A stretch of DNA of 64,000 nt, from the NCBI GenBank assembly GCA_023702235.1, contig JAMQCR010000003.1, positions 706,501-770,500 on the forward strand, in the 5' to 3' direction. The position numbers and the translations under genes are program-made. Positions within the stretch are counted from its first letter, which is position 1. Each line of letters starts with the position of its first letter. The DNA is from Neobacillus pocheonensis. Lineage in GTDB: Bacteria > Bacillota > Bacilli > Bacillales > Cytobacillaceae. The notes below the pieces were generated by a model. The model ran no database searches and was not told the DNA's origin. It worked only from the letters and a program-made list of their open reading frames with translations. Shown here in pieces: positions 46,740-56,925 of the stretch.

Positions 46740-48831
46740 TGGTTAAGGGTGTGAGATGGTTGGAAGAGTTCATTGATTTAAGTAAACCAGCATATTTTAA
46801 TAATCGTGAAATTAGCTGGTTAGCTTTTAATAAACGGGTGCTGGAAGAAGCGATAGACGAGCGCAATCCTCTACTTGAAAGGCTTAAGTTCCTGGCTATT
46901 TTTAGTTCCAATCTTGACGAATTCTTTATGGTTCGCGTGGCAGGTCTTTTAGATCAAATAGAAGCTGGATATACAAAGCCAGAAAATAAAGCGGGATTAA
47001 CACCGAAGGAACAAATTGCGGAGATTACGAAAATTACCCATGAAATGGTTCATACACAATACCACACATTTAAACAGCTATTAAATCTCTTGGAAAAAGA
47101 AGGTGTTTCCTTTCTTTCGATTAGTGACCTCACGGAAGAAGAATTAATGAATCTGGAACATCATTTTGATGAGGTTATTTTTCCAGTATTAACACCTATG
47201 GCCATTGATGCTTATCGTCCATTTCCATTACTCGCTAACAAAAGTACCAATCTTGCAGTGGCATTATGTGATAAAAATGAATGTTCCACTCTTCATAAGA
47301 AGTTAGCCATTGTCCAAGTGCCAAGAGGACTTGAACGATTTGTAGAAGTTCCAAGAAACAGTGAAAGCGATCGTAAATGCTTTGTTTTTATTGAAGATCT
47401 CATTTGCCACTTTGTCTATAAACTGTTTAGTGGTTTACTTGTTAGATCAGTTACTCATTTCCGGATAACAAGGAATGCAGATTTAGAAATACACGAAGAA
47501 GGGGCAACAGATCTTTTAAAAGAAATTGAAGAAGAGTTAAAAATGAGGAAATGGGGGGAAACTGTCCGCTTAGAATTTTCAAATAAAAACATGGATCAAG
47601 AAATGTTTACTTATTTATTAGATGAGATGGAAATTCATCAGAATGATGCTTATTTTCTAGGCGGCCTCTTGACCTAACGTTTTTATTTAAGTTTTATAAA
47701 AAAATTGCCCCCTGTAAGGAGCATCTTGTTTATGAAAGCTTAATCCCGCAGCCTGCAAAGGATCTTTTAATGGACAAGAGAGGGAAAAAGAACAATATTT
47801 TTGATATCGCCGCTAATAAGGACATCCTCCTGCATCATCCTTTTGAATCCTTTGAACCGGTTATCGATTTTATAAGATGTGCTGCCAATGACCCCAATGT
47901 TCTTGCCATAAAACAAACTCTTTATCGAGTGAGTGAAAATTCTCCTATCATTAAATATTTAAAGATGGCAGCCGAAAACGGGAAGCAAGTTCTTGTTCTT
48001 GTTGAATTAAAAGCAAGGTTTGATGAGGAACATAATGTGCATTGGGCAAAAGAGCTGGAAGAAGCGGGCTGCCATGTTATTTACGGGAAGACTTTCTTAA
48101 AGACCCATAGCAAAATTACACTTGTTGTTCGTGAAATGAATGGAACGATTCAACGATTTGTTCATCTTGGAACAGGTAATTATAATGAGGAAACGGCGAA
48201 GATGTATACAGATTTAGGATTAATCACCTCCAATGATGAATTTGGAATCGATGCAACCAATTTTTTTAATTTTTTAAGTGGATTTATGGAGAAGCCGCAC
48301 TTTCATCATTTTTCTATGTCTCCAATGGACATACGTGAAGATTTCATTCGGTTCATTGATAAAGAAATCGAGTTACATAAACAATTTGGCAATGGCAGAA
48401 TCATCGCAAAAATGAATTCCTTTACCGAAAAACAATTAATCATGAAACTTTACGAAGCTTCTCAGGCTGGAGTGGAAATTGACCTCATTGTTCGTGGAAC
48501 ATGCTGCCTCAAACCAGGTATAAAAGGTGTGAGTGAACATATTCGTGTCCGAAGTATTATTGGACGTTTTTTAGAACATAGCCGAATTTATTATTTTCAT
48601 CATAACGGCAATCAAAAAATCCTTCTTTCCTCTGCAGACTTAATGACCAGAAATATAGAAAAAAGAGTTGAAATCGCTTTTCCTATTTATGATAAAAAAT
48701 TAAAGGAGCGAATAAAACAAATTCTTTCTATTTACCTTAGTGACAATGTGAAGGCCGTGAGCAAAATCGAAATGGAAGTTATTCCTATGTGGAAAAAAGA
48801 CAAGTGGATGAAGATATATACAGCCAACTGA
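46739..48831 (+). CDS. ppk: polyphosphate kinase 1 (one frameshift)
   Basis: A PPK1 of about 697 residues that polymerises ATP gamma-phosphate into polyphosphate. Domains in order are N (SKPAYFNNREISWLAFNKRVLEEA), head (HFDEVIFPVLTPMAIDAYRPFP), C1 with KTFLKTHSKITLV (phospho-histidine) and LGTGNYNEETAKMYTDLGL, and C2 with DLIVRGTCCLKPGIKG and IIGRFLEHSRIYYFH. A missing C near 47672 (GGCC context) gives the false end LGGLLT. Restored, it reads GGPLDLTFLFKFYKK. It is coupled to ppx. Confidence 0.9.
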
Positions 48832-48957
48832 CTTTTTTCGATATGGCATACGAGGAAGTTGATAATATCTCCGAAGTGCGTATAAATCGGTTTCATGACT
48901 AAAACATGATTTTATCTTACATTGGTTAAATTAAATTTGAAAAGGAGGTTTTGCTTA

Positions 48958-49305
48958 ATGTTTAAAGGAGCTTCACTATGGGCGGGATTGATTTCAGGAG
49001 CAATGGCACAATTAAAAGATACTCATGCCATGACATCAGGCAATTTGAATAAAAAGGAATATGCCATTCAAACTTCTAAAAATGTTACAGGGAGTGTCGG
49101 ATTGATGACGGGGATTGAATATGGGGCAATGCTTGGGTCCTCCATTTTACCTGGCCCAGGAACATTCCTTGGCGCTTTTATAGGAAGCATGGTGGGGAAT
49201 TGGATTGGAAATTATGCGGGACATCATGCTGGTCATATTGTTTTTAATAATCAGCTCGTAATTAATAACCGTTTAACAGTTGAAGAAAGGCCAAGGCTTA
49301 CGTAA
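48958..49305 (+). CDS. glycine-zipper membrane protein
   Basis: A 115-residue protein with a glycine-zipper region (GLMTGIEYGAMLGSSILPGPGTFLGAFIGSMVGNWIGNYAGHHAGH) able to form one or two small-residue-rich membrane helices. AAAGGAGG precedes the ATG at 48958. No family name is offered. It lies 126 bases after ppk, is convergent with a YtxH-like gene and is followed by a terminator. It may be a membrane companion of the ppx-ppk/ATPase locus. Confidence 0.7.
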   Translation: MFKGASLWAGLISGAMAQLKDTHAMTSGNLNKKEYAIQTSKNVTGSVGLMTGIEYGAMLGSSILPGPGTFLGAFIGSMVGNWIGNYAGHHAGHIVFNNQLVINNRLTVEERPRLT

Positions 49306-49311
49306 AATACA

Positions 49312-49342
49312 AAAAAGAGGAATCGATGAATTCCTCTTTTAT
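49312..49342 (+). terminator. terminator of the glycine-zipper gene
   Basis: AAAAGAGGAAT pairs with ATTCCTCTTTT around a 6-base loop. Confidence 0.85.
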
Positions 49343-49385
49343 TAATCAATGGCCTCAATTGAATTAGTTGTTTGACGTAAACGTA

Positions 49386-49934
49386 TTATTGAATAGGCGG
49401 TTTTCCTATCAAAGAATTATATGCCTTATCACTTAATACATTTTGAACATTTTTGTTTATTGACATACTTTTGTTCCTGCTGATATTACTTTTCTTTATT
49501 TTTTTCGAAGTAGGGGCATGCTGATGAGCCATATTTTCAGGGACGTCTTTTTGGGTATCCATAAATTCGTTTCCCATCTCCATGTTATAAGCTAAGCTAG
49601 AAGTGGCTTTTCCCACATTAACCTTCATATCATCAAACACTTGGTTCATTTTTGTTTTCGTTGAATCCCCTGCGTTCTTAATCATTTCTGAAAAATCAGG
49701 CAGGACCATTTGTTCTTTTTCCACCTTAGCCTCTTCAACGATATGCCCTATTTCTTTTCTTGCCCCAATGGTTAAAACCTTCATCTGATCTCCGACCGAG
49801 AGTAGTGCGGCAGCCCCCTTAACCAGAACTTTCCTTGTGCCCTTCCTTGCTTCGGGAGACAACGTTAATAAAAGGGCTGCTGCGGTGAACGCAATTCCTA
49901 GTGGATTGCTTATTGAAAAAAAACGCTTGAACAT
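49386..49934 (-). CDS. YtxH-like protein with N-terminal membrane helix
   Basis: A 182-residue protein. The N-terminus FSISNPLGIAFTAAALLLTLSPEARKGTRKVL is one membrane helix plus a basic exit, as in YtxH/DUF5132-type proteins. The rest is a charged, probably coiled or disordered tail rich in Lys, Met and Asn. The ATG at 49934 follows GAGGAGGG. The longer frame to 49985 lacks a site. It is divergent from the giant P-type ATPase. Its N-terminus resembles that of the small protein at 54412, which suggests a shared partner. Confidence 0.6.
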   Translation of the reverse strand: MFKRFFSISNPLGIAFTAAALLLTLSPEARKGTRKVLVKGAAALLSVGDQMKVLTIGARKEIGHIVEEAKVEKEQMVLPDFSEMIKNAGDSTKTKMNQVFDDMKVNVGKATSSLAYNMEMGNEFMDTQKDVPENMAHQHAPTSKKIKKSNISRNKSMSINKNVQNVLSDKAYNSLIGKPPIQ

Positions 49935-50101
49935 TTGATAACCCTCCTCATTTTTACTTATTAAATCATTTCCAAAACAATCCAAAAATATCCTTTGTAA
50001 ATTTATTTTGTATGAAAAAACGAATAGTTTGTCTTAATAGGATAAAAATAAATGGTATGCATTAGAGGTAAAGTGTTAAAAGCAGGAGGTCACATGCAGA
50101 A

Positions 50102-53100
50102 ATGGAAATCGATATAAAGAAACGGTCCTATCATGTTATTTCAGGGAGATTAAGAACAGAACTTTATGGTTTGAAAAATAATCCTGATGTAGCCCATCGC
50201 TTTGAACAAGTTTTTTCAGCTATAGAAGGTGTTTTACAGATAGAAACAAACATTATTTCGGGGAAGATTCTTCTACAATTTGACGAGAATATGGTTTCCC
50301 TTGAAGAATTGTGCCTCTATATTTCCAAATTTGAAGAAAAGATATTTAATCAATTCTACTGTTTTAATAAAGAGGTTGAGAATGATAAGGATGTTGGTGT
50401 ACAGGCATTCTCTGAAGTTGCCGCTACCTATGATTACTCAACTGAAAAAGGTCGTGTAGAAGACTCATCACAAAAAATTATTAGTTCGATTTTAAGTTAT
50501 TTGCCAAAAAATCAATGGGCTCGGGCACCGGCAGATGAAAAAGTTCCATTGCCGCTAGCTCTTTCGGTGACGGGTTTAGGAATTCTAGGTATAAAGCAAT
50601 TATTCTTCGGCAGGTCCATACTTGCAAGGCACCCTTTTCCATTTTATCTCGCTGCCATTTTATCGATTGGAACAGGTTACCCTTCCATAAAAAGACGACT
50701 TCAAAAGTTTTGGAAGGAAAAAAGAATTAATATTGATTTATTGCTCTCGGCAAGCGCTCTTACTCTAGCCCTCATTAGGGAAAACCTAATTGTTTTGGCA
50801 GGATTCAGTTTGATCCAATACTTGAATTGGAAAATGGAGAAGTATGTTAATAACAGACTAATGGATCAAGAATTTGTTTCAGAAGAAATTGAAGCCTACA
50901 GTAGGAGGGCAGGAAAGCTCGGCTTTATGGGAGCTGCTGCTGCGCTCGCCGTTACCCGAAATCCGCTAGTATCTCTAGGGGTACTGCTTGCTGCCAATCC
51001 ACGTCCAATAACTGTTTCTACGGAATACGCATGGAAGCAGGCAGAACATGTTGCAAGGGAAAACAAGCAAGCAATCCCTATTAATGGTTCTGTACATCAA
51101 TTGGCACGAACGAAAAGTGTTGTTTTTGAGGACGCATCATTGCTAACAGCCAATGGAACCATCCGTAAGGAATGCATTCCCTTATTAACTCTTTTACCAG
51201 AAGGAAAAGTCGCGGTTGTTAACAATGAATTGAATGTTAACCTCGATAAACTAGAAGAAAATTTGTTGGAGTACGGGGTTCAACTGACAACACATCAAAA
51301 CCTAAACATTAATAAACGCGAAGAGGTTCTCGTCGTTGTAAAAGATCAGGTTGCTGAAAAGAACAATGTTGTTTCATTTTATCCGAACTGTACCATTGGA
51401 GAAATGACCAGTATCGTAAAAACAATGGAAGATGGTATGGATTTAAGACATATAGTAAAACGAAATTTGTGGATAACGAGAATGTGGAATATCGCAGGGC
51501 CCATAATATCCATTCCAATGCTAATCAGTGCCCCTCTTGTCAATCTTATTGGTGATGCTCTTTCTTTAACCTTTATGTCCAATGCGAAAAATTGGATGGA
51601 ACGAAGGTCTGTGGCTTCGCATCAGATGCAGGAGAGTATTAAAGGTACTAGTAAAATTCCATGGCATACAAAAAGTTCAGAGGATCTACTGAGTTCCTTA
51701 AACATTGAGAAAACTAATGGGCTGAGTAATGAGCAAGTGAAGCAGGCGTTAGCTTTGTATGGGAAGAACCAGTTGGTTTCAAAAGCGCGTTCTCATTGGA
51801 TGAAAACATATGTAGGCCAGTTTAGAGAATTCACGACACAAGTGTTAGGTGCCACTGCACTGCTTAGTGGATTTACTGGGCATTTGTTTGATGGCATCAT
51901 CATGGGTACTATTCTTCTCATTAATGCTGGAATTGGTGCTTTCCAAGAAAGAAAGGCAGATCGGGCAGTAGAAACAATGAGTCAATTTGTGCCTCCTAAC
52001 TGCCGAGTCGTTCGTGAAGGGACAGCAAATGAAATCGCCGCCTATGACTTAGTTCCTGGCGACATTGTAGAGTTAGAACCAGGGGATCGAATTCCAGCAG
52101 ATCTACGGATACTTCAAGCTTGGAATTTAGAAGCTAATGAATCGGCGTTAACAGGCGAATCTCTGCCAGTTGAAAAGAAAGAAGCGGTTTTATCCGAGAG
52201 CACGCCAATCTCGGATCGGACGAATATGCTTTATATGGGCACACATATTACCCGAGGAAAATGTATCGCCGTTGTGGTTCAAACGGGGAAAAATACGGAA
52301 ATGGGGCATCTATTAGCTCTGTTATCAGAAGATGAAGATCATACCACTCCACTGCAAAAACAAGTGACAGCGATTAGCAAAAAATTTATGAAGGGCGCCC
52401 TAGTAGTTGGTGCCATTGTTTTTATTACAGGGTTGTTAAGAAGAATACCAATTACCGAATTGGTGACAACATCTGTTGCTTTAACCGCTTCCGCGATTCC
52501 AGAGGGGCTGCCTATAACGATTACATTTGCTCTTACTGCCGGAATTTTCCGTATGGCGAACAAAAAAGCGTTGGTTCGTAAGCTTTCTGCTTTAGAAACA
52601 TTGGGGAGAGTCACGGTGATTTGTTCCGATAAAACGGGTACTTTAACCAAGAATGAAATGACTGTTAAACGGATCATCACAGTTGATCAGGAATTTGACG
52701 TAACGGGAGACGGTTACAATCCAGAAGGAGCGATTTTAGCCAAAAAGCAGGAGAAAGCTGTTACTAAAGAAGTCGATCAGCTTTTGAAAATTGCTTTACA
52801 TTGCAACGATTCTCAGCTAAATCAAGAGGCTGGACGCTGGATTGTGAAAGGTGATCCAACTGAAGGTGCTCTTCTTTCCCTTGCAGCGAAAAGAGGACTG
52901 ATAAGAGAAAATCATCGTCATTGGAAACGAGTTGGAGAAATCCCGTTTGATTCAACTAGTGGAAAAATGAGTGTTGTTTGTCATGAAGGTGACCAAGAAG
53001 ATCAATGTGTTGTCATGTCAAAGGGATCGGTAGAGAAGCTTTTGCACCATTGTACCCATTATCAAATCAACGGAGAGACTCACCCATTAACAGATAAGAT

Positions 53101-54345
53101 TCGCGGAAAGATCATTGCGAAAAATGATTCCTTAGCAACCCAAGCCTTAAGGGTATTAGGGTTTGCCTACCGAGGATTGGGTAAATTTGGCAGTAAGATG
53201 GAGAATGTTGATAAGAATCTTATTTTTGTCGGAATGGTCGGAATGATCGATCCTCCAAAACCGGAAGTTGAAAAAAGCATTCGGGAAGCGGTAGAGCTTG
53301 GCATTAAGCCGGTCATGATAACGGGTGATCATCCGCTAACCGCTCTTTCGATTGCGAAACAAATTGGAATTTTTGATGATAAAAAGAAAGTAGTAACAGG
53401 GCAGGAACTAGATCATCTTTCAGATGAAGAATTGAAAGCGATTATTGATGACATTGCTATTTATGCAAGAGTAACACCAGAGCATAAGCTCCGCATCGTC
53501 ACAGCTCTTCAGGAAAAAGGACATATTGTTGCGATGACAGGAGATGGTGTCAATGATTCACCAGCCATAAAAAAGGCAGACGTGGGAATTGCTATGGGAC
53601 AAACCGGAACCCAGGTAACAAAAGAAACTGCTGATATGGTATTGAAGGAGGATCATTTTGGGTCAATTGTGGATGGCGTGAAAGAAGGCAGAACGATCAT
53701 AGGGAATATTCGAAAAGCAATTGGCTGCCTGTTAAGTGGAAACCTTGCCGAAATACTTGTCACTTCCATGGCAGTTATGGCGGTATGCCTCTTCCAGTCG
53801 TACCAGTTCAAATTTTGCTGATGAATATGCTGACAGATGCACTTCCTGCAATGATTCTAGCAGTAAATCCTGGCAAGAAAACAAAAGAAACAAAACGTCA
53901 GGAAATTGTCGATAGTGATTTATATAAACAAGTAATCACTCGTGGTGCTATTTTAGGTGCAGGATCATTGGGGTTATTTATTTGGAGTCTGAGAGTTGGA
54001 ATGACATTAGCCGCTGCTCAAACTGTTGCCTTCGCAACATTAGTGGCAGGTCAGCTCATTCAAACCTTTTCATGGAGACAAGCTGGATCAGGGGAATCAA
54101 TGAATGACCTGAAAAAGGATCGATTCTTGGTAGGTGCCCTGGGAATTTCATGGTTATCGCTGCTCGGCGTTATTTATATCTCGCCACTTGCCGGGATCTT
54201 TAAAACCGTTGCATTGCCTCTTTGGAATTGGGGACCCATTCTGTTAGTGTCCATGGCAGTGGCGATACTGTCAAAACCAGTATCAAAATTATGGATTTTA
54301 CGCCGACCCCTTGTGAAACCACCGGTTGGTCTGTCAGTTGCTTAA
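50102..54345 (+). CDS. giant P-type cation ATPase with N-terminal HMA-like domain and degenerate second ATPase module (one frameshift)
   Basis: About 1,414 residues. Residues 1-80 look like an HMA_2-type ferredoxin fold without a CxxC. Residues about 140-530 form a degenerate P1B-like half: helices, RPITVSTEYAWKQAEHVA, and SVVFEDASLLTANG where DKTGTLT should be. From about 540 a complete P2-like ATPase follows: LTGESLPVEKKE (near 685), IPEGLPI, the phosphorylated D in CSDKTGTLTKNE (near 842), and MTGDGVNDSPAIKKADVGIAMG (near 1144). A missing G near 53787 breaks the last helices (AVMAGMPLPVVPVQILLMNMLTDALPA). It is similar in plan to mycobacterial CtpI-type pumps. The ion is unknown. Confidence 0.85.
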
Positions 54346-54411
54346 ATTGGGTATAAAAAAACAAAGATATGACAAGAAATGAACTAATATCACTTATAAG
54401 GAGGTAAATTC

Positions 54412-54681
54412 GTGTTTGGAAGAACTTTACAGCGCGTTGTAGTAGGTTCCGCAATTGCCATCGCAACAACTGCATTATTACCGGTCATTAAGAACACGCT
54501 TCGCCCAATTGCTCGTGATTTAACAAGACAAATGAAATATTTCGTGGTCGTTACGAAAGAAGGAATTGAGGATTTAGCGGCAGAAGTCAAGTTTGAACGC
54601 CTTAGAAAAAGTCTTGATAAAGATATTTTTATTGAGAGTGAAGTACCTGAAACAGAGAATCAAAATCGAATCTTTCAATAA
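54412..54681 (+). CDS. DUF5132-like small membrane protein
   Basis: An 89-residue protein with one N-terminal helix (VVVGSAIAIATTALLPVI), then KNTLRPIARDLTRQMKYFVVVTKEGIEDLAAEVKFE and an acidic tail. The pattern of helix, RPIA and an amphipathic helix matches DUF5132, often found next to heavy-metal or CtpI-like ATPases. It starts with GTG at 54412 after AAGGAGG. It probably belongs to the ATPase operon and may assist the pump. Confidence 0.6.
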   Translation: MFGRTLQRVVVGSAIAIATTALLPVIKNTLRPIARDLTRQMKYFVVVTKEGIEDLAAEVKFERLRKSLDKDIFIESEVPETENQNRIFQ

Positions 54682-54716
54682 TATTATTTTGTTTTGGATA
54701 AAAGAGGAGGGATCGA

Positions 54717-54959
54717 ATGGATCATCAGGAAGACAATGCGGTGATTCTCCATCTAAAGCAGGCACTTTCGCATTTGGATCAAGCCATACGTGAGACGATT
54801 CAATCGCTAAAGGAAGATCCAGCTGCCAAAAACAATTTAGGCCACGTTTGGGAAGAGTTTCTTGGAACCTTTTTTGGAAGGATAAAAACAATTGGAAAAG
54901 AGAATAAAATGAATTTGTTAAATCTCGTTTCATTTGAGAGATTAAAAAAGTATCAATAA
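54717..54959 (+). CDS. small helical protein of the ATPase locus
   Basis: An 80-residue soluble protein (ILHLKQALSHLDQAIRETIQSLKEDPAAKNNLGHVWEEFLGTFFGRIKTIG), predicted to be mostly helical. There is no known motif. The ATG at 54717 follows AGAGGAGGG. It is the last gene of the putative ATPase-DUF5132 transcript, which a terminator closes 50 bases later. Function is unknown. Confidence 0.6.
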   Translation: MDHQEDNAVILHLKQALSHLDQAIRETIQSLKEDPAAKNNLGHVWEEFLGTFFGRIKTIGKENKMNLLNLVSFERLKKYQ

Positions 54960-55010
54960 GAATGGATGTTATTATAGGGCCAGTTTTATAATTGTGACTA
55001 AATGCTACCA

Positions 55011-55047
55011 AATGACCTCGGTATTGAATCCGGGGTCATTAAATTTT
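55011..55047 (+). terminator. terminator of the ATPase operon
   Basis: AATGACCTCGG pairs with CCGGGGTCATT with one mismatch, followed by an AT-rich run with TTTT. Confidence 0.65.
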
Positions 55048-55118
55048 ACAGGAGTATTGATAGGATTTTGGTCGACGGTTGAGCTGATTCAAGGAGTTTT
55101 TTTTCAAGAATTGGGAAG

Positions 55119-55167
55119 TTGACAGCAGGAATGTCTATTTGTTATTATTATCTCGAATTCGAGATAA
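55119..55167 (+). promoter_or_regulatory. promoter with MhqR-like operator
   Basis: TTGACA (55119) and TATTAT (55143) with 18-base spacing are followed at once by a perfect 20-bp palindrome, ATCTCGAATTCGAGAT at its core (55148-55167). The sequence matches the B. subtilis MhqR box as I remember it. That box controls quinone-inducible dioxygenases such as MhqO. Confidence 0.75.
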
Positions 55168-55189
55168 TTTTAAAAAAGGAGTGCTTCCC

Positions 55190-56161
55190 GTGAAATTATT
55201 AGGTTTGCATCATGTTTCGATATTAACGGGTAAGGCGGAAAGAAACTTTCAGTTCTATACTAGGGTATTAGGTATGAGATTGGTCAAGAAAACGGTCAAC
55301 CAAGATAATACAGAGTCTTACCATTTATTTTATGGTGATGCGAATGGAAGTCCGGGGACGGAGATTACCTTTTTTGATATACCGGGGCTTGGGCATACGT
55401 ATCCAGGAGTATCGAGTATTTCTTCGACCTCCTTAAGGGTGAAGGACACGAACTCTCTACATTATTGGGAGGAGCGTTTTAAGCAATTCGGGATTATCCA
55501 TGAATCGATTGTCAAAAGAGCGAATCGAGATACGCTGGCTTTTCAAGATTATGATGGGACTAGGTTAATTTTAGTCGCCGATAATGGAGAAGCTGGTGTT
55601 CGGGCCGGAGAGCCATGGTCTGGCTGCGATGTACCGCGGGAGCATGCGATTCTAGGATTAGGACCTGTTACCTTAACACTTGCCATCGCGGAACCGACAG
55701 TCGGGATTTTGACGGAAGTGATGGGCTTTAGACATGCGGGTTCCTATCCATCGCTGGCCGGAGATTTTCCAGATATTCAAGTATTTGCAACAGGTGAGGG
55801 CGGTGCTGGTGCTGAGGTCCACATTGAAACGCGGCCTGATTTACCAAGAGAACGGCCAGGTCGAGGCAGTGTCCACCATGTAGCCTTCCGTGTTCCGAAT
55901 GAAGAGGAATATGAGTACTGGGTGAAGCGGATTTCGTCATTTGGTTTGATCAATTCGGGAAAAGTGGAACGCTACTATTTTAAAGCCTTATATTTTAGAG
56001 AGCCGAATCACATTTTGTTTGAATTATCGACCGATACCCCTGGATTCGACGTCGATGAACCAATTGAATCCTTGGGTGAACGCTTAGCCCTACCACCATT
56101 TTTAGAGCCGCGCCGTGAGGAAATTGAAGCGAGACTACGACCGTTAGATTTAGAAAAATAA
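55190..56161 (+). CDS. mhqO: ring-cleaving dioxygenase, MhqO/MhqA-like (VOC superfamily)
   Basis: A 323-residue two-domain VOC dioxygenase of the MhqO type, which opens hydroquinone-like rings in quinone detoxification. The N-terminal domain has LLGLHHVSILTGKAERNFQFYTRVLGMRLVKKTVNQDN, then GTEITFFDIP. The C-terminal domain has the metal-histidine block GSVHHVAFRVP and FREPNHILFELSTDTPGF with the acidic ligand. It starts with GTG at 55190 after AAAGGAG. A classic MhqR-type palindrome overlaps the promoter, so induction by quinones or thiol-reactive electrophiles is expected. Confidence 0.9.
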   Translation: MKLLGLHHVSILTGKAERNFQFYTRVLGMRLVKKTVNQDNTESYHLFYGDANGSPGTEITFFDIPGLGHTYPGVSSISSTSLRVKDTNSLHYWEERFKQFGIIHESIVKRANRDTLAFQDYDGTRLILVADNGEAGVRAGEPWSGCDVPREHAILGLGPVTLTLAIAEPTVGILTEVMGFRHAGSYPSLAGDFPDIQVFATGEGGAGAEVHIETRPDLPRERPGRGSVHHVAFRVPNEEEYEYWVKRISSFGLINSGKVERYYFKALYFREPNHILFELSTDTPGFDVDEPIESLGERLALPPFLEPRREEIEARLRPLDLEK

Positions 56162-56180
56162 ACCGGTTGCCAGGCACCAA
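56162..56180 (+). repeat. possible decayed REP-like 5' hairpin
   Basis: ACCGGTTGCCAGGCACC directly after the dioxygenase stop resembles the first arm of the REP-like element. The second hairpin is missing. Confidence 0.4.
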
Positions 56181-56206
56181 CTGAAAATTTACAAACTACT
56201 TTGTGT

Positions 56207-56228
56207 TTTTCACACACTTTTCACATAT
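56207..56228 (+). promoter_or_regulatory. tandem TTTTCAC repeat, OmpR/CssR-like operator
   Basis: TTTTCACACAC is followed directly by TTTTCACATAT, an 11-bp direct repeat. It stands upstream of a secreted-protein gene and a CssRS-like two-component system. TTTTCAC is also the core of the tandem site at 16357-16378. Confidence 0.6.
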
Positions 56229-56299
56229 TTCTCTCGTGGTTATGCCAAATCCTCTGTTTATACTGAGAATGAAATAAGACAAACTAAGGAGAGATGTAG

Positions 56300-56837
56300 A
56301 TGAAAAAAGGTATTATTGCGGGAATTGGGCCATTGTGATAGCAGGTGGATTTTACGGAATCAATAGTGTTTACGCTGATCAAAATCAACCGGCGGCAAGT
56401 ACAAATGTGGGAACAAAAGCGGCCACTAGCGCAAATCATCCTCTTGGGGAAAAAGATTACAGGTTCTTAGCCAGTATACAAGTCAAATCCATCAAGTTAA
56501 TAAACTCCGGGAAGATCGTTTAGACTTAAGAAAGCAATTGATTGAAAAAAAGGATCAGCTGCTTGATTTACTGGTTGCCGCTAAAAATAGTGGAAATAAG
56601 GACGAGTTTAAGCAAGCTAAAGACGTTAAGAAACAATTAAAATCACTAAATGGTGAAATGAAATCCCTTTTAAAAGATGGTAACGATGAAAGAAGGGCGC
56701 TTAAAGATGCGCTGAAAAACACTAACGGGCAAGGAAGCGACCAATTCAACAAGCTTTTGACAACTAGCCAACAAATCAATGACAAACTGAAATCGAAGCT
56801 TGATGATTTAAATAAAATGATCGATATCTTTAATTAA
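56300..56837 (+). CDS. secreted coiled-coil protein (two frameshifts)
   Basis: An exported protein of about 180 residues. The signal peptide reads MKKGIIAGIGAIVIAGGFYG after restoring a G near 56331 (GGCC context). Cleavage is likely near SVYA-DQ. A linker with Pro/Ala/Thr is followed by a long charged helix (NKLREDRLDLRKQLIEKKDQLLDLL) joined by one missing base near 56478. The helical hairpin arrangement recalls envelope-stress chaperones of the Spy/CpxP kind, but no LTxxQ motif is seen. It precedes a CssRS-like system and a tandem operator. Confidence 0.65.
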
Positions 56838-56862
56838 GAAGGGTTCATTATAAAAATTTTGC

Positions 56863-56897
56863 CAAAGAGATAGTGCTTCGATGCTATCTCTTTCTTA
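56863..56897 (+). terminator. terminator of the coiled-coil protein gene
   Basis: A perfect 10-bp stem, AAAGAGATAG with CTATCTCTTT, is followed by CTTATT. It may allow read-through into the regulator gene. Confidence 0.7.
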
Positions 56898-56925
56898 TTA
56901 TATAATGGAGGCGGGGTGATATATC

